Of a stretch of 64,000 nucleotides of DNA, positions 41,346 to 49,858 are shown piece by piece. The stretch's first letter is position 1. Each line of letters opens with the position of its first letter. The translations under genes were made by a program, and so were the position numbers. Source of the stretch: DATBLE01 sp963719325 (GTDB taxonomy: Bacteria > Actinomycetota > Thermoleophilia > Gaiellales > Gaiellaceae); contig CAVRBW010000007.1 of the NCBI GenBank assembly GCA_963719325.1, forward strand, positions 1 through 64,000, in the 5' to 3' direction. Below the pieces are notes generated by a model, which was not told the DNA's origin, did not search any database, and saw nothing but the letters and a program-made list of their open reading frames with translations.

Positions 41346-41446
41346 GCGAGCAGACGGCGAAGGAGGGGGCGAAGATCGAGGGGCTCCAGCTGCTCGCGCC
41401 TCCACTCATCGTGGAGCTCGGCCTGCGAGCGTGGGGTCTGGGAGTC

Positions 41447-41500
41447 AAATAGCACGACCGTTCGTTCTCCAACAGGAGAATACGACCGATCGTGCTATTT
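41447..41500. promoter_or_regulatory. 54-bp nested palindrome, candidate TetR operator
   Basis: Outer arms AAATAGCACGA (41447-41457) and TCGTGCTATTT (41490-41500) are perfect inverted repeats. Inside lie two copies of ACGACCG[T/A]TCGT (41454-41465, 41482-41493), and the centre is TTCTCC-AACA-GGAGAA (41465-41480). The right end overlaps a -10-like TATTTT 7 nt before the regulator start. The layout fits two repressor dimers. Confidence 0.65.
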
Positions 41501-41501
41501 T
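41496..41501 (+). promoter_or_regulatory. -10-like box TATTTT of the TetR gene
   Basis: TATTTT, then a 7-nt spacer and GTG at 41509. It lies inside the palindromic operator, so repressor binding would block it. Confidence 0.45.
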
Positions 41502-41508
41502 GTCAACC

Positions 41509-42126
41509 GTGAGCGCGACGAAGCGCAAGCGCGCCGACGGCGAACGGAGCCGTGCGGCGATCCTGGACGCGGCGACGAAGCTCGCGACCGTGGAAGGTCT
41601 GGACGGGCTCTCGATCGGCCGCCTCGCCGAGGAGATCGGCATGAGCAAGAGCGGCCTCTATGCCCACTTCGGCTCCAAGGAGGACCTCCAGCTCGCCGCG
41701 ATCGACACAGCCGTCGAGATCGTCCGCTCCGAGGTGATCCTGCCCGCCCGCGAGCCGGAAAGCCCATTGGCCCGTCTCGAATCGTTGTGCGAGCACTTCC
41801 TCGGATACCTCGAGAAGCCTGTCTTCCCCGGTGGCTGCTTCTTCGCCTCCGCCGAGGCCGAGCTCGACACCCACCCCGGGCCGGTCCGCGAGAAGCTCGT
41901 CGAGGTGATGGGCTCGTGGCTCGGACTGATCGAGCGGCGCGTGCATCAGGCGCAGGAGGCCGGAGAGATCGACTCCGACGAGGACCCTGCGCTCCTCGCC
42001 TTCGAGCTCGACGCGTTCATGAAGATGGCCAACTCGGTCACGCTGCTCCGCGGCGGCCGGACCGGACTCGAGCAGGCGCGACGCGCGATCCGTGCGCGGC
42101 TCGACCGCGCCCGCCTCGGCTCTTAG
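41509..42126 (+). CDS. TetR-family transcriptional repressor
   Basis: A 205-residue repressor. The HTH is RAAILDAATKLATVEGLDGLSIGRLAEEIGMSKSGLYAHFGSKEDL, and the ligand domain has FPGGCFFASAEAELDTHPGPVREKL, a pattern of TetR_C-type regulators with a WHG-like core. GTG at 41509 starts SATKRKRADGERSRA. It is followed after 31 bp by an oxidoreductase gene with its own ribosome site; the pair probably responds to a reactive small molecule. Confidence 0.92.
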   Translation: MSATKRKRADGERSRAAILDAATKLATVEGLDGLSIGRLAEEIGMSKSGLYAHFGSKEDLQLAAIDTAVEIVRSEVILPAREPESPLARLESLCEHFLGYLEKPVFPGGCFFASAEAELDTHPGPVREKLVEVMGSWLGLIERRVHQAQEAGEIDSDEDPALLAFELDAFMKMANSVTLLRGGRTGLEQARRAIRARLDRARLGS

Positions 42127-42157
42127 AAGCTCTAGCGGAACGGAGGAGACGATTCCC

Positions 42158-43075
42158 ATGAGAGCAATCGTGGTGACGGACGAGGCTGCGGGAACGGCCG
42201 GGATGACGCTGGTGGAGAGGCCCGCACCGCCCGCAGCGATCAACGACGTCATCGTTCGGATTCACGCGTCGGGATTCGTCCCGACTGAAATGGCGTGGCC
42301 CTCGACCTGGACCGATCGCCGCGACCATGACCGGACACCGTCAATCCCTGGGCACGAGCTGGCCGGAGTGGTCACCGCCCTCGGGTACGGCACGACGGGA
42401 CTGTCGGTGGGACAACGGGTGTTCGGCCTCGCGGACTGGCATCGCGACGGCACCCTGGCGGAGTATGTGGCGATCGAGGCACGCAACCTCGCGCCGCTGC
42501 CGGGCGACGTCGACTTCACGGTGGGCGCGAGCCTGCCAATCTCGGGCCTGACCGCGTGGCAGGGACTGTTCGAGCACGGCCGTCTTCAGGCGGGGCAGAG
42601 CGTCCTCGCGCACGGCGCGGCCGGCGCAGTCGGGTCGATGGTGACGCAGCTCGCACATGAGTTCGGCGCCTATGTCATCGGCACCGGACGCGCCGCCGAC
42701 CGCCAGAAGGCGCTGGACTTCGGCGCGCAGGAGTTCGTCGACCTCGAGCAGGACGCGCTGGAGGACATCGGTGGCGTCGACCTGGTATTCGACGTCATCG
42801 GCGGGGACATCCAGAAGCGGTCCGCAAGCCTGATCCGGGCCGGAGGAACCCTCGTGACCGTCGTAGGGCCGCCCGAGGCGCGGCCCGCCGACGGTTTCGC
42901 AGTCGACTTCGTGGTCGAATCCGATCGTGCCCAGCTGCGTGAGATCGTTCAGCGGGTCCGGGACGGACGACTGCGAACGAACATCGGCACCGTCGCGACC
43001 CTCGACGATGCCGTCGCCGCCCTCAACCCGACCGAACGACGCAACGGGAAGACGATCATCCGCATTCGTCCATAA
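42158..43075 (+). CDS. NADP-dependent zinc-type alcohol dehydrogenase/quinone oxidoreductase
   Basis: A 305-residue medium-chain dehydrogenase of the quinone oxidoreductase group. The GroES-like N-terminus includes IPGHELAGVVTALGYGTTGLSVGQRVFG, and the Rossmann motif is VLAHGAAGAVGSMVTQLAHEFGAYVIGTG. No structural or catalytic zinc cysteines are present. GGAGGAGA precedes the ATG. It lies directly downstream of the TetR gene and is the probable target of its control. Confidence 0.9.
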   Translation: MRAIVVTDEAAGTAGMTLVERPAPPAAINDVIVRIHASGFVPTEMAWPSTWTDRRDHDRTPSIPGHELAGVVTALGYGTTGLSVGQRVFGLADWHRDGTLAEYVAIEARNLAPLPGDVDFTVGASLPISGLTAWQGLFEHGRLQAGQSVLAHGAAGAVGSMVTQLAHEFGAYVIGTGRAADRQKALDFGAQEFVDLEQDALEDIGGVDLVFDVIGGDIQKRSASLIRAGGTLVTVVGPPEARPADGFAVDFVVESDRAQLREIVQRVRDGRLRTNIGTVATLDDAVAALNPTERRNGKTIIRIRP

Positions 43076-43186
43076 CGACTCGGAGACGGCAGAGGCCACC
43101 GACAATCCCGCGCGGTCGACTTTACGAGCGCCGCGGATTTGTCCAGGCCTACCGCCGAAAGGGTCACGCCATTCAGTTGGAGCTTC

Positions 43187-44281
43187 TCAGGCGCGGAAGG
43201 CGAGACGCACGCCCGTATCCGGGTCGAACAGGTGCGCCTCGTTCGCGCGCGGCCGCAGCGCCACCCGCTCGTCGCGCGCCGGGGCGGATCTCGTCTCCAC
43301 GCGGGCAACGAGCTTCACCGGCCCACGGCCAAGATCGGCGGTGCAGAACACGAATGCGTCGGCGCCGACCTCCTCGACCACCTGCACGCGCGCCGGCACG
43401 CCTTCGGGAGCGAGGTCGAGTGACTCCGGGCGCAGTCCGACCACCAGCTTCGACCAGCCTCGTTCGGCTGCGGTCGCGATTGCTCCTGGCGGCAGCGGAA
43501 TCTCCTCGCCGCCGAGCCTGACGGAGCCGTTCGCGCCGAGCTCGACCTCGCAGATGTTCATCGACGGTGAGCCGATGAAGCCGGCGACGAAAGTATTGGC
43601 GGGCTGCTCGTAGAGGGCGCGCGGGGAGTCGCACTGCTGCAGCAAGCCGTCGTTCAGCACCGCCACCCGGTTGCCGAGCGTCAGCGCTTCGGCCTGGTCG
43701 TGGGTGACGTAGACGGTCGTGACGCCGAGCCGCGACTGGAGCGCGGCGATGTCGGCTCTCATCTGCACGCGAAGCTTCGCGTCGAGGTTCGACAACGGCT
43801 CGTCCATCAGGAACACCTTCGGCTCGCGCACGATCGCTCTTCCCATCGCCACGCGTTGCCGCTGACCACCGGACAGCTGGCCGGGTTTGCGATCGAGGTA
43901 GTCCGTGAGCGCGAGCAGCTCGGCCACCTCCCGCACGCGCCGCTCTCGCTCCTCCTTCCCGACCCGGGCGACCTTGAGCGGGAAGGCGATGTTCGCCGCG
44001 ACGGACAGGTACGGGTACAGGGCGTAGTTCTGAAAGACCATCGCCACGTCGCGCGCCTTCGGCGGCACGTCGGTGACGTCGCGCTCGCCGATGAAGACGG
44101 CGCCCGCATCCACCTCTTCGAGCCCGGCGAGCATCCGCAGCGCCGTGGTCTTGCCGGAGCCCGACGGACCGACCAGGACCATGAACTCTCCGTCGGCGAT
44201 GTCCAGTTCGAGTGCGTTGACCGCGGGCGCCTGCGTGCCGGGGTACAGCCGGGTGGCGCCTGCAAACCTCACCTCAGCCAA
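43187..44281 (-). CDS. CUT1 sugar ABC transporter ATP-binding protein (UgpC/MsmK type)
   Basis: Powers the sugar importer; 364 residues. Walker A GPSGSGKTT, signature LSGGQRQR, Walker B VFLMDEPLSNLDA, switch THDQAEA. The C-terminal TOBE/MOI-type domain (LRPESLDLAPEGVPARVQVVEEVGADAFVFC) is typical of multi-sugar ATPases. TTG at 44281 overlaps the kinase stop by 8 nt; GTG at 44269 is an alternative start. Having the ATPase in the operon is less common than a shared one encoded elsewhere. Confidence 0.92.
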   Translation of the reverse strand: MAEVRFAGATRLYPGTQAPAVNALELDIADGEFMVLVGPSGSGKTTALRMLAGLEEVDAGAVFIGERDVTDVPPKARDVAMVFQNYALYPYLSVAANIAFPLKVARVGKEERERRVREVAELLALTDYLDRKPGQLSGGQRQRVAMGRAIVREPKVFLMDEPLSNLDAKLRVQMRADIAALQSRLGVTTVYVTHDQAEALTLGNRVAVLNDGLLQQCDSPRALYEQPANTFVAGFIGSPSMNICEVELGANGSVRLGGEEIPLPPGAIATAAERGWSKLVVGLRPESLDLAPEGVPARVQVVEEVGADAFVFCTADLGRGPVKLVARVETRSAPARDERVALRPRANEAHLFDPDTGVRLAFRA

Positions 44282-45279
44282 GATCGGTGCCTCCCACGGC
44301 CAACGGCTCGGGCGAATCGGTCGCCAGCCGGCCGCGCAGCCGCTCGTACGCCTCGGGCCTCGCGCCGAGCGCATCCAGGCCGAGGAACGCTGCACCCAGG
44401 ATCGGCGCCGCCGAGGTCGTTCGTGCGCTGATCGCGGGACCCACCTCTGCGAGCCCCGATCTGATCGCTGCCATGAGCTGCGCGTTGCCGGCGCGTACGA
44501 CGCCTCCGCCGAGCAGCACCTCGACCGGCTCGTTCTCGAGTCCGAGCCGCGTGATCGCCGCACGGGCCAGGGCGACGATCTCGGTCGCGAGGAGGTCGAC
44601 GATCTCGGCCGCGACCGGGTCGTGCAGCGCCTCGGAGAACACCAGCGGCGGAAGCTCGACCGCGCGGGCGTCGTCTATTCGTCGAAAGTGCACGGCCTTC
44701 GCCAGCTCGCTCGGCGAGCCGAGGCCGAAGTACGCCGGCACCGCCTGCTCGAGCGTCGTCTTCGGGCCGCGCCCGTCCTCGCTTCGCGCGGCGGCCAGGA
44801 CCGCTCTCTGACCGACGTCGACGCCGCCGCCCCAGTCGCCCGTGATCCAGCCGAGGGCGGGGAACCTCACCTGACGCCCGTCCGGCCCGACGCCGACGCA
44901 GTTGATCCCCGCGCCGCAGACGACGGCGACGCCCCAGCCGGTGTCGGTTCCTGCCCGGAGCACGGCGAACGTGTCGTTCCCGACGAGCACTCGTCCGGCC
45001 CAGCCGCGCCCCTCGACCGCCGTCTGGAACGTCGCCTCCTCTTCGGGGAAGTCGAGGCCGGCGAGGAGGAGCTGTGCGACGTCGGTGGGCTCGTCCGGTC
45101 CCAGCGTCTGCCAGGGCCTGTGACCGAAGCCGGTCGATCACGTCGAGCGCGCCGTCGAGTCCGAGCTGATGCGGCGAGCTGCCGGGCCCCCGCGCGGTCG
45201 CGAGCACCTCGCCGTCGTCGCGTACGACGGCGAGGTCGGTCTTCGAGTTCCCGCCGTCGACCGCGAGGAGCAGGCTCAT
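44274..45279 (-). pseudogene. BadF/BcrAD-type sugar kinase (GlcNAc kinase-like), interrupted by a +1 shift
   Basis: Begins MSLLLAVDGGNSKTDLAVVRDDG (phosphate-1 motif of the actin-like ATPase fold), changes frame near 45096, and continues VAQLLLAGLDFPEEEATFQ...VLVGNDTFAVLRAG...GWGVAVVCGAGINCVGVGPDG...FPALGWITGDWGGG to the end. Dropping one G of GG restores AGTDEPTDVAQ and a protein of about 334 residues. Similar to N-acetylglucosamine kinases. The ATG overlaps the GH4 stop by 4 nt. Likely phosphorylates the imported or released amino sugar or glucose. Confidence 0.82.
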
Positions 45280-46506
45280 CGGAGGACCTCCGGCATCGTC
45301 AAGAGCTCGAGCAGCTGCTCGGAGAGCTCGTACTGACCGACGAGCGGGTGGGCGAGGAGCGCCTTCTTCGCCGTCACGGGGTCGCGGGTGACGGCAGCTT
45401 CGGCGGTCAGGCGCTCGTAGGCGGCGACGTGCTGAACGAGCCCGAGCAGCTCCGGGGCGAGCGGCTGCTGCGTCAGCGGGACGATGCCGCCGGGCCCGAC
45501 GCGGGCGGGGACCTCGACCACGTCGTCGGCCGCCAGGCCCGCAAGCGTGCCGTCGTTGCGGATGTCGACCTCGTGGATGGTGCCGTCTCCCTGCACGAGC
45601 GACGCCACCAGCCCGGTCGCGGCCTCGCTGTAGAAGGCGCCTCCGCGACGCTCGAGGAGCGCCGGCTTCTCGACCAGGGTCGGATCCCGGTACAGGTCGA
45701 GGAGCTCGCGCTCGATCTCGGCGACCTCCGCAGCCCGGGGGACGCCGTCCCGCTGGGCGGCGAGGACCTGGTCGTGCGCGTAGAAGTACCGGAGGTAGTA
45801 GGAAGGGATCGCGCCGAGCTCGTCGAGGAGCCTGGGCGGGATCTCGCCGTCGGCCAGCTCCTCTGCGTGGTCGGCGAGCAGCTCGGGCAGGACGTCGCGG
45901 TCGTCGAGGCGCGCGGCACGCACCCAGGTGAGGTGGTTGAGGCCGACCTGGTCGACCACGACCCGGGCCGGCTCGACGCCGAGGATCCCGGCGATGCGGC
46001 GCTGCAGGCCGATCGCCACGTTGCAGAGGCCGACCGCGCGATGCCCCGCGTCGAGGAGAGCGCGCGTGACGATCCCGACGGGGTTCGTGAAGTCGACGAT
46101 CCACGCCTCGGATGCCGCGAGCTCGCGTACGCGCTCGGCGATCTCGAGTACGACGGGCACCGTCCGCATCGCCTTGGCGAAGCCGCCGGCGCCGGTCGTC
46201 TCCTGGCCGATGCAGCCGCAGGCGAGCGGGGCGGTCTCGTCCGCGAGCCGGGCGGCCTGGCCACCCACCCGGATCTGGAGCAACACGAAGTCGGCTCCGT
46301 CGACCGCTTCGTCGAGGCTTCCGGTCAAGCGTGAGTGCGCCCCGGTGGCTCTGTCGCTCGAGCATCCGTGCGGCGAGGCCACCGACGACCTCGAGCCGCT
46401 CTGCGTCGATGTCGTGGAGCGCGAGGTCGGCGTCCTCGAGCCGGGAGAGGTTCGAGACCAGCTCCGGCGTGTAGGTCGAGCCCGCCCCGATGACCGCGAT
46501 CTTCAT
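45276..46506 (-). pseudogene. GH4 family 6-phospho-glycosidase, interrupted by a +1 shift
   Basis: An NAD- and metal-dependent glycosidase. The first frame reads MKIAVIGAGSTYTPELVSNLSRLEDADLALHDID (NAD fold), shifts near 46327, and goes on LTGSLDEAVDGADFVLLQIRVGG, ADETAPLACGCIGQETTGAGGF, CNVAIGLQRRIAGILG (metal-binding Cys), LNHLTWVRA and YYLRYFY. Removing one T of CTTGACC gives LTLTGSLDEA and a protein of about 409 residues. GH4 enzymes usually cleave 6-phospho sugars, so intracellular phosphorylation would be expected first. Confidence 0.85.
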
Positions 46507-47384
46507 CCCTTCACCCCTGTCAGGGTCACTCCCTCGACGAACACCTTCTGGGCGAGGAAGAAGAGGACGATCACCGGCGCCATCACCAGCAGCGTGGCGG
46601 CCATCGTCAGGTTCCACTGCACCTGGTGAAGGGAGCGGAACTCGGAGAGGCCGATCGAGAGCACCCAGTGGTGCGACGCCTCGCCGACGTACAGGAGCGG
46701 CAGGAAGAAGTCGTTGAAGGTGTAGAGGAAGGAGAAGAGCGCGACGGCGGCGATCGCCGGCTTCGCCAGGCGCAGCACGACGGTGACGAGGATGCGGAGC
46801 TCGCCGCAGCCGTCGACGCGGGCGGCGTCCAGGTACTCCTCGGGGATGGTCATGAAGAACTGGCGCAGGAGGAAGATCGAGAACGCGTCGCCGAGCCAGT
46901 TCGGGATGATCACGGGCCAGAGCGTCCCGACCAGGTGCAGCTTCGCCCACATCACGTACAGCGGGACGACGGTCACCTGCGGCGGCAGCATCAGTGCGAC
47001 GAGGACGACCATGAACGCCACCTGACGACCGCGCCAGCGGAGCCGAGCGAGGGCGTAGGCGACCGGCACGCTCGAGATCAGAACGCCGAGCGTCGCCAGC
47101 GTCGAGTACATCAGCGTGTTCAGCGTCCAGCGCCACAGCGGCGCCTTCGTGAACACGTCGATGAAGTTGTGCCATGCGAAGGGATGTGGCCAGAGGCGCG
47201 ACGAGAGGGCCTGCTCGTTCGTCATCAGCGAGGTGAGGAGGATGAACGCGAACGGCGCGAGGAACGCGATCGCCGCAGCGATCAGCAAGCTGTTGTTGGC
47301 AACTGCGAGCAGGAACCGGCGGCGGCGCACCCTGGCCGGCGGCCGGCGGCGCACGAACGGGACCGACGCTGCGACCGCGCCCAT
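46503..47384 (-). CDS. CUT1 sugar ABC permease (MalG type)
   Basis: A 293-residue inner-membrane permease with six helices. The EAA loop that contacts the ATPase is EYLDAARVDGCGELRILVTVVLRLAKPAI. Typical family sequence: LLTSLMTNEQALSS, LMLPPQVTVVPLYVMWAKL. Its stop overlaps the GH4 start by 4 nt, and it starts 2 bp after the MalF-type gene, so the genes are tightly coupled. Confidence 0.93.
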   Translation of the reverse strand: MGAVAASVPFVRRRPPARVRRRRFLLAVANNSLLIAAAIAFLAPFAFILLTSLMTNEQALSSRLWPHPFAWHNFIDVFTKAPLWRWTLNTLMYSTLATLGVLISSVPVAYALARLRWRGRQVAFMVVLVALMLPPQVTVVPLYVMWAKLHLVGTLWPVIIPNWLGDAFSIFLLRQFFMTIPEEYLDAARVDGCGELRILVTVVLRLAKPAIAAVALFSFLYTFNDFFLPLLYVGEASHHWVLSIGLSEFRSLHQVQWNLTMAATLLVMAPVIVLFFLAQKVFVEGVTLTGVKG

Positions 47385-47385
47385 C

Positions 47386-48387
47386 TCAGCGAGCCATCCC
47401 GCCGTAGTGAACCCACCGTCTGGAGTTGACGACGATCAGGAGCGTGACCGAGAACGAGACCGCGAGCAGCAGCATCGCCATCGCGGACGCGTAGCCCATC
47501 TGGAAGTCGGTGAAGCCGTGCTGGTAGAGGAGGATCGGGTAGAAGAGGGTCGAGTCCTCCGGATAGCCGAGGTTGACCGCCGTGACGTCCGCCGCCTGCG
47601 AGGCCTGGCCGGCCGCGACCCCGGCGGCGACGTACGCCTGGGTGAAGTACTGCAGTCCCTGGATCACGCCGAGGATGACCGCGAACAGGATCACCGGACT
47701 GACCGACGGAAGCGTCACCCAGCGCAGCCGCCGGAGTGGGCCCGCACCGTCCAGTTCGGCCGATTCGTACAGCTGCCGCGGGGCGTCGAGGATCGCGGCG
47801 AGGAAGATGATCATCGTGTTGCCGACGCCCCACACGCCGAGCGCCACCAGCGACGGCTTCGACCACGCGGGATCCTGGAACCAGAGCGGGCCCTCGATGC
47901 CGAGGTGGCCGAGGATCGTGTTCAGCGGGCCGGTCGCCGGGTTGAGGATGTAGACGAAGCCGAGCGTGGCGGCGACCGGGGGAGCGAGCGCGGGCAGGTA
48001 GAAGATCGTCCGGAAGACTCCGACGCCCCGCCTCGCCCGCGCGAGCATCAGCGCGATCCCGAAGGCGAACAGGACCTGAAGCGGCACGGCGACCGCGATG
48101 AACCAGAGCGTGTTCTTCACCGCCGTCCAGACCTGCGGGTCGACGTTGAAGAGGTAGCGATAGTTCGCGAGGCCGATCCAGCGGGGCGAGGAGAGCAGGT
48201 CGTAGTGCGTGAACGACAGGTACGCGCTCATCACGAGCGGGTAGCCGAAGAAGACCGAGAAGCCGACGAGCCAGGGGCTCATCAACAGGAGGACGAGGCG
48301 GCGCCTCTTCCACGCTGCGTGCCTCCTGGCCCGTCGGCGGTCGGCCGTCGGGACGGCGGCCTGAACCGCTGCGTCCGCGGCAGACAT
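47386..48387 (-). CDS. CUT1 sugar ABC permease (MalF type)
   Basis: A 333-residue permease with six helices: LVLLLMSPWLVGFSVFFGYPLVMSAYLSF at the first helix, EAA loop ESAELDGAGPLRRLRWVTLPSVSPVI. Soluble loops YFTQAYVAAGVAAGQASQAADVTAVN and LFYPILLYQHGFTDFQMGYASAMA are typical. It pairs with the MalG-type protein to form the transmembrane channel. Confidence 0.93.
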   Translation of the reverse strand: MSAADAAVQAAVPTADRRRARRHAAWKRRRLVLLLMSPWLVGFSVFFGYPLVMSAYLSFTHYDLLSSPRWIGLANYRYLFNVDPQVWTAVKNTLWFIAVAVPLQVLFAFGIALMLARARRGVGVFRTIFYLPALAPPVAATLGFVYILNPATGPLNTILGHLGIEGPLWFQDPAWSKPSLVALGVWGVGNTMIIFLAAILDAPRQLYESAELDGAGPLRRLRWVTLPSVSPVILFAVILGVIQGLQYFTQAYVAAGVAAGQASQAADVTAVNLGYPEDSTLFYPILLYQHGFTDFQMGYASAMAMLLLAVSFSVTLLIVVNSRRWVHYGGMAR

Positions 48388-48391
48388 CGAT

Positions 48392-49717
48392 TTACGGGAC
48401 TCCGCCGCCCTTGGCCTGGGCGGCCTGCGCGTCGAGCTGCTTGTCGAGCTTGGCGAGCCCGCCGGCGAGATCGCCGGCGTGCCCGGCCTGCCACTTCGTG
48501 ACGAAGTTCTGCACCAGGTTCGTGTAGGACTGGCCGGAGGCCATGATCGGCGACGTGCTCGACTTCGGGTGGGTGAAGATCTTCAGGAACGTCGCGAAGT
48601 GCGAGTCGGCAACCAGCTCCTTCGAGTGGGTCGACGCGCTGGTCGACGGGACGTTCCGAAGGCCGTTCGACAGCTCGGCGAGCGCGTGCGTGTTCGTCGT
48701 CAGCCACTTGACGAGCTCCCAGGCCTGATCGGTGTTGTGGCCGTTCTTGGGGATGCCGATGATCGTGCCGTTGATGTAGCCCGACCCGTACAGCTCGGGA
48801 TGGGCGTCGTCGACCGGCATCGGCGCCGTACCGTAGTTCAGGTTCGGGTGCTCGGCGGCGATGAACGCGACCCGCCACTCGCCGTCGAGGTTCATCGCCA
48901 GCTTGCCGACCTCGAAGGCGTTCGAGGCGGAGAACTCGTCGCCCAGGCCCGCCTGGAAGCGCACGAGCTTGTTGTAGCCGTACCAGTCGATCAGGCTCTT
49001 CTGCCAGCGCAGCCACTTCGACCACGCCGAGTCCTTGGAGAGAACCGAGTGGTTGCTCGAGTCCAGCCACGAGCCGCCGTACGAGGTGACCCAGCGTTCC
49101 GGCACGTTCTCGTACAGACCGATGAAGGGCGAGAGGCCGACGACCTTCAGCGAGCCGTCCGGGTTGCGCTTCGTCAGCTTCTTCGCGTCCGCGGTGAGCT
49201 CGGAGATCGTGTGCGGCGGCCGTGCGATCCCGGCTTGCTTGAAGAGCGTCTTGTTGTAGTAGAGCCCGTACGTGTCGGCCAGGAGCGGCAGCGCGCAGCG
49301 CTTGCCGCCGTACTGCGTGTAGTACCGGGTGGCCGGCGGGAAGTCGTTCGCGTCGATCCCGTCCTTCTTCAGGCGCGAGGTCAGGTCGATCCAGCCGCCG
49401 GTCCCGCAGTAGATGCCGACGTTGTACGAGTTGAAGGAGCTGACGACATCCGGAGCGTTGCCGGCACGGATCGCGGCGACGATCTTGTTGTCGTTGATGC
49501 CGCCGACGAGCTTGACGTCGACGTCGGCGTGCTTGGCGTCGTACTCGCCGATGACCTTCTTGAAGACGCCGAGCTCGCGGGCGCTCCAGCCGACCCAGAC
49601 GGTCAGCGTCACCGGCTTGGCACGTGCCTTGCGGCTCGTGTGACCGGCGAGGCCGACCGCGGTGAGAGAGAGCCCGAGCGCCGTCACCAGCGTGAATGCC
49701 AGCGCCGCACGTTTCAT
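48392..49717 (-). CDS. Sugar ABC transporter substrate-binding protein
   Basis: A 441-residue exported solute-binding protein of family 1. Signal peptide MKRAALAFTLVTALGLSLTAVG without a lipobox cysteine, so it may be anchored differently. Fold segments TLTVWVGWSARELGVFKKVIGEYDAKHADVDVKLVGG, YNKTLFKQAGIARPPHTISEL and GTIIGIPKNGHNTDQAWELVKWL match the family. It is the first gene of the operon. A ribosome site (GGAGGAA) precedes the ATG. Substrate not evident; the GH4 and kinase point to a glycoside or amino sugar. Confidence 0.92.
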   Translation of the reverse strand: MKRAALAFTLVTALGLSLTAVGLAGHTSRKARAKPVTLTVWVGWSARELGVFKKVIGEYDAKHADVDVKLVGGINDNKIVAAIRAGNAPDVVSSFNSYNVGIYCGTGGWIDLTSRLKKDGIDANDFPPATRYYTQYGGKRCALPLLADTYGLYYNKTLFKQAGIARPPHTISELTADAKKLTKRNPDGSLKVVGLSPFIGLYENVPERWVTSYGGSWLDSSNHSVLSKDSAWSKWLRWQKSLIDWYGYNKLVRFQAGLGDEFSASNAFEVGKLAMNLDGEWRVAFIAAEHPNLNYGTAPMPVDDAHPELYGSGYINGTIIGIPKNGHNTDQAWELVKWLTTNTHALAELSNGLRNVPSTSASTHSKELVADSHFATFLKIFTHPKSSTSPIMASGQSYTNLVQNFVTKWQAGHAGDLAGGLAKLDKQLDAQAAQAKGGGVP

Positions 49718-49858
49718 TGCGTTCCTCCTTGTCAGAGGGGGCGGGGCGTTGAGTTAAGAATCCGAACGAGAATCTATGACACGACTTCGCATCTCGGTCA
49801 AGTTCCTGGACTCCGGCGGCTGACGTGAAAACATCGGTCGGTTAAGGTTGTTGACGCT

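Noticed and set aside
46320..46330. Programmed +1 frameshift at CTT GAC in GH4
   Set aside because: CTT is slippery in prfB, but there is no following stop codon or stimulating Shine-Dalgarno-like site, and three other genes have similar single-base excesses.
44269..47175. A 968-codon minus-strand open frame over the ABC operon
   Set aside because: Only short parts are protein-like (the N-termini of GH4 and the kinase, before their shifts); the rest is the shadow of the permease and GH4 genes.
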